A stretch of 36,955 bases of DNA from positions 1-36,955 of the forward strand of contig NZ_JAHYSG010000117.1 in the NCBI RefSeq assembly GCF_022095675.1. Direction: 5' to 3'. Of this stretch, positions 32,975 through 36,955 are shown in pieces. A program made the position numbers and the translations under genes. This DNA is from Dactylosporangium sp. AC04546 (GTDB lineage: Bacteria; Actinomycetota; Actinomycetes; Mycobacteriales; Micromonosporaceae). The first letter of the stretch is position 1. Every line of letters begins with the position of its first letter. The notes beneath the pieces were generated by a model that was given only the letters and a program-made list of their open reading frames with translations, searched no databases and was not told the DNA's origin.

Positions 32975-33777
32975 TTCGCCTCCCCGAGGTACGCGCGCAG
33001 GACGTCCGGGTGGTTCTGGACCTCCTTGGGGGTGCCGAGCGCGATCGGGGTGCCGAAGTCCACCACGAGCACCCGGTCGGCGAGGTCCATGACGAGCCCC
33101 ATGTCGTGCTCGACGAGGATCATCGGGATCGACATCTCCTCGCGGATGTCGAGGATGTAGCGGGCCATGTCCTCGGTCTCCTCCAGGTTCATCCCGGCGA
33201 CCGGCTCGTCGAGCAGCAGCAGCTTCGGCTCCATGGCGAGCGCCCGGCCGAGCTCGACCCGCTTCTGCACGCCGTAGGGCAGCAGGCCGACGGGCAGCCG
33301 GCGCCACTGGGCGAGCTCCAGGAAGTCGACAATGTCCTCGACGACGGCCCGGTGGGCGATCTCCTGCCTCCGGGCGCGGCCCAGCCAGGCGATCGCGGCG
33401 AGCGTGCCGTACTTGATGTGGTGGTGGCGCCCCAGCATGAGGTTCTCCACCACGGTCAGGTGCTGGAAGAGCTCCACGTTCTGGAACGTCCGGGCCACGC
33501 CGAGCGCGGCGACCCGGTCGGGCCGCATGCCGGTGATCACGCGGTCGTCGAGCGTCACCCGGCCCCGCTGCGGGCGGTACACCCCGGAGATCACGTTGAA
33601 GATGGACGTCTTGCCCGCGCCGTTCGGGCCGATCACGGCGAAGAGCTCGTTGCGGCCGACGGTGAAGGACACGCCGTTGACCGCCTTGACGCCCGCGAAG
33701 CTCAGGTGGACGTCGTCGAAGCTGAGCACGGCCGGCGCGGTGCGCACCTGCGCCGGTGGGGTCTGGACCTGGGTCAT
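32971..33777 (-). CDS. ABC transporter ATPase (LivG type)
   Basis: 268 residues. Walker A is GPNGAGKT (50-57), the Q loop is in VARTFQNVELFQ, and Walker B is LLLLDEPVAGMNLEE with the H loop in VEHDMGLVMDLADRV. The ABC signature is LPYGVQKR, a mild variant of the LSYGQQR usual in LivG. It has the longer helical insert (HHHIKYGTLAAIAWLG) typical of LivG over LivF. It is ten bases after livF. Confidence 0.94.
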   Translation of the reverse strand: MTQVQTPPAQVRTAPAVLSFDDVHLSFAGVKAVNGVSFTVGRNELFAVIGPNGAGKTSIFNVISGVYRPQRGRVTLDDRVITGMRPDRVAALGVARTFQNVELFQHLTVVENLMLGRHHHIKYGTLAAIAWLGRARRQEIAHRAVVEDIVDFLELAQWRRLPVGLLPYGVQKRVELGRALAMEPKLLLLDEPVAGMNLEETEDMARYILDIREEMSIPMILVEHDMGLVMDLADRVLVVDFGTPIALGTPKEVQNHPDVLRAYLGEAK

Positions 33778-33787
33778 CTGGGTTCCC

Positions 33788-34573
33788 CTATGACAGCCAG
33801 CGCTTGCGGCGCTTGTAGTGCTTCACGTCGCGGAAGGTCTTCGTCGTGCCCTCGGTGCGCAGGCCCAGGTAGAACTCCCGGATGTCCTCGTCGGCGAGCA
33901 GTTCGGCGGCCGGCTTGTCGAGCACGACCTTGCCGTTCTCCAGCACGTAGCCGTGCTCGGCGATGGACAGCGCCATCGTGGCGTTCTGCTCGACCAGCAG
34001 CACGCTGGTGCCGCCGCGGTTGATCTCGACGATCAGGTCGCGGACCTGCTCCACCATGCGCGGGGCGAGGCCGAGGCTCGGCTCGTCGAGCAGCAGGTAC
34101 TTCGGCTCGGACATGAGCGCGCGGCCCATGGCGAGCATCTGCTGCTCACCGCCGGAGAGGTAGCCGGCGATGCTGCCACGGCGCTCCTTGAGCACCGGGA
34201 ACAGCGCGTACATCCGCTCGAGCGCCTCGGCCCGGCCACGCCGCCGGGTGTGGGCGCCGAGGCGCAGGTTCTCCTCGACGGTCAGCTCGGCGAACGTCCG
34301 CCGGCCCTCCATGACCTGGGTCACGCCCCGCCGCACGATGGCGGACGGGCGGAGGCGGTGGATCGGGCGGTCGTCGAGCGTGACGGCGCCCTTGGTGACT
34401 GTGCCGTCGTGCACGTCGAGCAGGCCGGAGAGGGCCCGCAACAGGGTGGTCTTGCCGGCGCCGTTCGCGCCGAGCAGCGCGACGATCCGACCTGGGGGAA
34501 CGGCGAGGCTGACGCCGCGCAGGACCAACATCACGTCGTCGTAGACGACCTCAAGGTTCTGGACCCGTAACAC
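33788..34573 (-). CDS. ABC transporter ATPase (LivF type)
   Basis: 261 residues. Walker A is GANGAGKT (35-42), signature LSGGEQQML, Walker B YLLLDEPSLGLAPRMVEQ, H region VEQNATMAL. It begins at GTG 34573 with RBS GGAGGAG. The C-terminal tail (TFRDVKHYKRRKRWLS) is more basic and longer than typical LivF. It is the first gene of the operon; the promoter lies about 80 bases upstream. Confidence 0.94.
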   Translation of the reverse strand: MLRVQNLEVVYDDVMLVLRGVSLAVPPGRIVALLGANGAGKTTLLRALSGLLDVHDGTVTKGAVTLDDRPIHRLRPSAIVRRGVTQVMEGRRTFAELTVEENLRLGAHTRRRGRAEALERMYALFPVLKERRGSIAGYLSGGEQQMLAMGRALMSEPKYLLLDEPSLGLAPRMVEQVRDLIVEINRGGTSVLLVEQNATMALSIAEHGYVLENGKVVLDKPAAELLADEDIREFYLGLRTEGTTKTFRDVKHYKRRKRWLS

Positions 34574-34653
34574 TGGGCGGCTCCTCCGGGGGGTGCTCCG
34601 GGGGTGGGCATGTGGGCCAAACTTTTTGCATCGTCGGTGTATGAAGTTACGTG

Positions 34654-34682
34654 TATTTAACCTGTTCTCAGAGCAGAATCAA
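34654..34682 (-). promoter_or_regulatory. Promoter of the liv-fadD operon
   Basis: On the minus strand, TTGATT (34677-34682) and TAAATA (34654-34659) are exactly 17 bases apart in an AT-rich patch. This gives a 5' leader of about 75 bases before GTG 34573. No TetR/FadR-type palindrome was recognised near it. Confidence 0.65.
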
Positions 34683-34790
34683 GCCCCAAATGTGTGTCCG
34701 TCAACACCGTTGGCCAAGTCGATATAACCGTCCGATGTGGACTTACGACGGCGGGTAATTCGGACCTTTAGGGTAATGACGGTCGATGCG

Positions 34791-34899
34791 GACGGACGGG
34801 TTTCGGGATCTCGTCACTGCCGATAGGTTGACTGCTGGCCTGGCCGTCCGTCGCCCAACCGGGGCGGCGCCGGGCAAGCGCCGCCTCGTCCAGCCCCGG
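34791..34899 (+). other. Foldable 5' leader of the NlpC/P60 gene
   Basis: GACGGACGG (34791-34799) pairs with CCGTCCGTC (34844-34852). GGCGGCGC (34863-34870) pairs with GCGCCGCC (34878-34885) around CGGGCAA, and CCGG (34859-34862) can extend the stem with CCGG (34896-34899). CTCGTAGGCGG follows just before the RBS. NlpC/P60 genes of actinomycetes often carry ydaO (c-di-AMP) riboswitches, but the conserved ydaO blocks are not seen here, so the class is open. Confidence 0.35.
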
Positions 34900-34933
34900 A
34901 CTCGTAGGCGGCAGTTGCTGGAAGGGTCCTTCG

Positions 34934-35860
34934 TTGTCCAAAGGACACCGCGTTCGTCGATCGGTGCTGCGGACCCTGCTGGCCGGCATAGCGTCACTCA
35001 TCGTGATGGCGCCGGCGACGGTAGCGCACGCCGATCCGACCGCCGCCGAGATCGAGGCCCAGCTCCAGAAGCAGGGCGCCGAGCTCGAAACCGTGGTCGA
35101 GCAGTGGAACCAGATGAACGTCGCACTCGCCGACTCCCAGGCCAAGGTGGCCAGCCTGGAGACGGACCTCGCAGCGGCCACCGCCAACGCGCAGACCATC
35201 GCGATCGAGTCGTTCAAGTCGGGCAACCGGCTGCGGAACCTCTCGGTCCTGCTGCGCGCGTCCTCGTCCGACTCGCTGGTCGACCAGATGGGCACGCTGG
35301 ACCAGATGGCGCGCCGGCAGCAGCACACGCTTGACGACCTCAAGAACGCCAAGGCGAACCTCAACCAGACGCTCGCCACGCAGACGGCCCAGAAGACCGA
35401 GATCGAGGCGAAGAAGAAGTCCCTCGAGACGGACATGGCCAAGCTCGACCAGCTCAAGAAGAAGGTCAACAAGCCGCCGGTCCAGAAGGGTCCGCCGCCG
35501 GCGGTCTCCGGCAAGGCGGGCCTGGCGGTCACGTACGCCTACAACCAGATCGGCGACCCGTACAAGTTCGGCGCGGCCGGTCCCGACGCGTTCGACTGCT
35601 CGGGCCTGACGATGATGGCCTGGAAGCAGGCCGGCGTCACCCTGCCACACAGCGCGGCCCAGCAATGGAGCAAGGTCGCGCACATCTCGCGGGGCGACCT
35701 GGCAGCGGGCGACCTGGTCTTCTACAACGGCCTCGGGCACGTCGCGATCTACATCGGCGGCAACGAGGTCATCCACGCGCCCACCAGCGGCCGCACGGTG
35801 ACCCGCGCGAAGGTCGACATGGGCAACACGATCTACGGGTACGGGCGGGTCAGAGCCTGA
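34934..35860 (+). CDS. Secreted NlpC/P60 peptidoglycan endopeptidase (RipA-like)
   Basis: Cuts peptidoglycan stem peptides during growth and division. 308 residues starting at TTG 34934 behind GGAAGGG. A signal peptide (1-33, cleaved after AHA) is followed by a coiled-coil domain (about 36-178) of the kind that regulates RipA/CwlO-type hydrolases, a Pro linker (181-190), and the NlpC/P60 domain. Catalytic Cys222 lies in DAFDCSGLTMMAW, His269 in GLGHVAIYIGG and the third polar residue is His281. It is monocistronic, with a strong terminator at 35877. The long structured leader suggests post-transcriptional control. Confidence 0.95.
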   Translation: MSKGHRVRRSVLRTLLAGIASLIVMAPATVAHADPTAAEIEAQLQKQGAELETVVEQWNQMNVALADSQAKVASLETDLAAATANAQTIAIESFKSGNRLRNLSVLLRASSSDSLVDQMGTLDQMARRQQHTLDDLKNAKANLNQTLATQTAQKTEIEAKKKSLETDMAKLDQLKKKVNKPPVQKGPPPAVSGKAGLAVTYAYNQIGDPYKFGAAGPDAFDCSGLTMMAWKQAGVTLPHSAAQQWSKVAHISRGDLAAGDLVFYNGLGHVAIYIGGNEVIHAPTSGRTVTRAKVDMGNTIYGYGRVRA

Positions 35861-35876
35861 TCCCGACCCTGCACTG

Positions 35877-35910
35877 AAGGGCCGCTCCGCGTGCGCGCGG
35901 GGCGGCCCTT
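35877..35910 (+). terminator. Strong terminator hairpin after the NlpC/P60 gene
   Basis: AAGGGCCGCTCCGCG (35877-35891) pairs with CGCGGGGCGGCCCTT (35896-35910) over 15 positions with one G-U pair and a TGCG loop. It ends 13 bases before the next gene's ATG. Confidence 0.8.
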
Positions 35911-35923
35911 CATGATTGAGCGC

Positions 35924-36703
35924 ATGAGTTCGTGGGATCCGCAGCAGTACAGCAGGTTCGCCGACGAACGGGCCCGGCCCTTCCACGAGCTGGTGGCCCG
36001 CATCCCGACCCAATCCGCGGTGGCCGTCGTCGACCTCGGCTGCGGCCCGGGCACGATGACCGCGACGCTCGCCGCCCGCTACCCCGACGCGGCGGTCCTG
36101 GGCATCGACTCCTCCCCCGACATGATCGCGGCCGCCGAGGCGCTGGCGACCCCGCAGCTGCGCTTCCAGCTGGGCGACATCGGCGCGTACCAACCATCGC
36201 GGGGATCGATCGACGTCATCGTGGCGAACGCCTCGCTGCAGTGGGTCGGCGACCACGCCACGCTGCTGCCGGTGCTGGCGGCGGCCCTGGACTCCGGCGG
36301 CACTCTGGCATTCCAGGTGCCGACGGTCGGCGTGGAGCCGATCGAGCAGGTGGCGTCCTCCCCACGCTGGGCCCCGCTGCTGTCCTCGGCACTGTCCGGC
36401 ACGGGCCCGCGGTCGAGCAGCCCGGTGCTGTCAGCCTCGGAGTACATCGGCATCCTGGCCGGCGCCGGCCTCTCGGTGGACGCCTGGGAGACGACGTACC
36501 ACCACGTGCTGCCGGGCGAGGATCCGGTGCTGGAGTGGTTCAGCGGGACGGGCCTGCGTCCGTACTTCGACGCCCTCTCCGGGACGGACCTGGCCGACTT
36601 CCGGGCGGAGATGGCGGCGGCGCTACGGGAGGCCTACCCACGCCACCCGTTCGGCACGGTGCTGCCGTTCCCCCGCCTGTTCGTGGTGGCCCACCGCCCG
36701 TAG
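35924..36703 (+). CDS. tam: Trans-aconitate 2-methyltransferase-like SAM methyltransferase
   Basis: SAM-dependent methyltransferase; Tam enzymes methylate trans-aconitate to relieve inhibition of the TCA cycle. 259 residues with SSWDPQQYSRFADERARPF (Tam-type start), the SAM loop VVDLGCGPGTMTATLA, GIDSSPDMIAAAEA (acidic end of strand 2), FQLGDIGAYQP and NASLQWVGDHATLLP. ATG 35924 was chosen because CATGAT, a -10-like hexamer, lies seven bases upstream; ATG 35912 is possible. Expression after the terminator needs a promoter of its own. Substrate identity is by family resemblance only. Confidence 0.85.
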   Translation: MSSWDPQQYSRFADERARPFHELVARIPTQSAVAVVDLGCGPGTMTATLAARYPDAAVLGIDSSPDMIAAAEALATPQLRFQLGDIGAYQPSRGSIDVIVANASLQWVGDHATLLPVLAAALDSGGTLAFQVPTVGVEPIEQVASSPRWAPLLSSALSGTGPRSSSPVLSASEYIGILAGAGLSVDAWETTYHHVLPGEDPVLEWFSGTGLRPYFDALSGTDLADFRAEMAAALREAYPRHPFGTVLPFPRLFVVAHRP

Positions 36704-36955
36704 GTCACGCTCTGGCGCCCGCGCCGCCCGGCGGGCCGAAACCGCGATCATGATCGGCAAGCGCACACCGCCCCACTTCCGGCCGCGGTCGCCACACACA
36801 ATCGGCCACACCGCATGCCCGAACGCCGCACGCCCGCGCGCCGCACGGCCCCCCGCACCCGCAGGCCCCGCACTGCCGCACGTCGCACGCCCGAACACCG
36901 CACGGCCCCGCACGCCCGCAGGCCGCACGCGGGCTTCCGCCAACGCTTCCCGGCC
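36704..36955. repeat. GC-rich imperfect direct repeats at the right edge
   Basis: No convincing gene. A 12-bp palindrome, CGATCATGATCG (36745-36756), is followed by irregular direct repeats of CCGCACGGCCCCGCAC and CCCGCAGGC-type words from about 36810 to 36930. Confidence 0.5.

Noticed and set aside
36623..36943. 106-residue minus-strand ORF at the right edge
   Set aside because: It is made of low-complexity GC-rich repeats and overlaps the end of the methyltransferase gene.

Overview
The window is very GC-rich chromosomal DNA from a high-GC Gram-positive actinomycete. Family content (eukaryote-type Ser/Thr kinase, XRE-DUF5753 regulator, NlpC/P60 hydrolase, DsbA/FrnE protein, Tat-exported PhoD), the DnaA-box style and the frequent leaderless start codons suggest Micromonosporaceae. 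That family-level placement is inference. There is no phage, plasmid, IS element or CRISPR array. The window is mostly ordinary chromosome with accessory genes scattered through it.

Layout. 1-2782 (minus): end of a cobalamin operon, cobD then cobQ then a partial uridine-kinase-like gene, each joined by an ATGA overlap. 2904-7826: two DUF1444-like proteins, a small hypothetical protein, tRNA-Arg(UCU), an isolated Fe(II)/2-oxoglutarate oxygenase resembling arginine beta-hydroxylases, and an SSB with an unusual basic C-terminus. The upstream region of this ssb, including a pair of DnaA boxes, is duplicated 3.3 kb away in front of a 25-codon ORF and a foldable RNA. 7883-12722: a Tat-exported PhoD phosphatase followed in the same frame by a secreted beta-propeller-like protein, a DsbA/FrnE oxidoreductase, a GNAT acetyltransferase and a membrane-anchored protein.

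12823-13152 holds a 66/104-nt palindromic repeat in three copies. 13264-16015 is a three-gene extracytoplasmic flavin electron-transfer operon: a ferric-reductase-like flavocytochrome, a flavinylated FMN-binding protein and the ApbE flavin transferase. 16166-20528 carries a DUF1801 protein, a transmembrane Ser/Thr kinase, a GNAT enzyme divergent from an M50B-like membrane protease, and ssuD. 20629-23782 carries a conserved hypothetical protein, a spacer with two long palindromes, a Pro-rich single-pass membrane protein and an XRE-DUF5753 regulator.

23827-27501 (minus) is a 1224-residue secreted sugar-dehydrogenase-like protein with PKD and duplicated C-terminal modules. 27828-34573 (minus) is a six-gene operon, livF-livG-fadD-livH-livM-livK, in which an acyl-CoA synthetase is embedded in a branched-chain-amino-acid-type ABC transporter. 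It starts at a clear sigma70-type promoter and ends at a long nested palindrome. The right end has an NlpC/P60 cell-wall hydrolase with a foldable 5' leader, and a trans-aconitate-methyltransferase-like gene.

The most interesting points are the duplicated DnaA-box/ssb-promoter block, the orphan arginine-hydroxylase-like oxygenase, the in-frame PhoD/propeller pair, the palindromic repeat families, and the coupling of an acyl-CoA synthetase to an uptake system. No clearly new multi-gene defence or biosynthetic system was seen.
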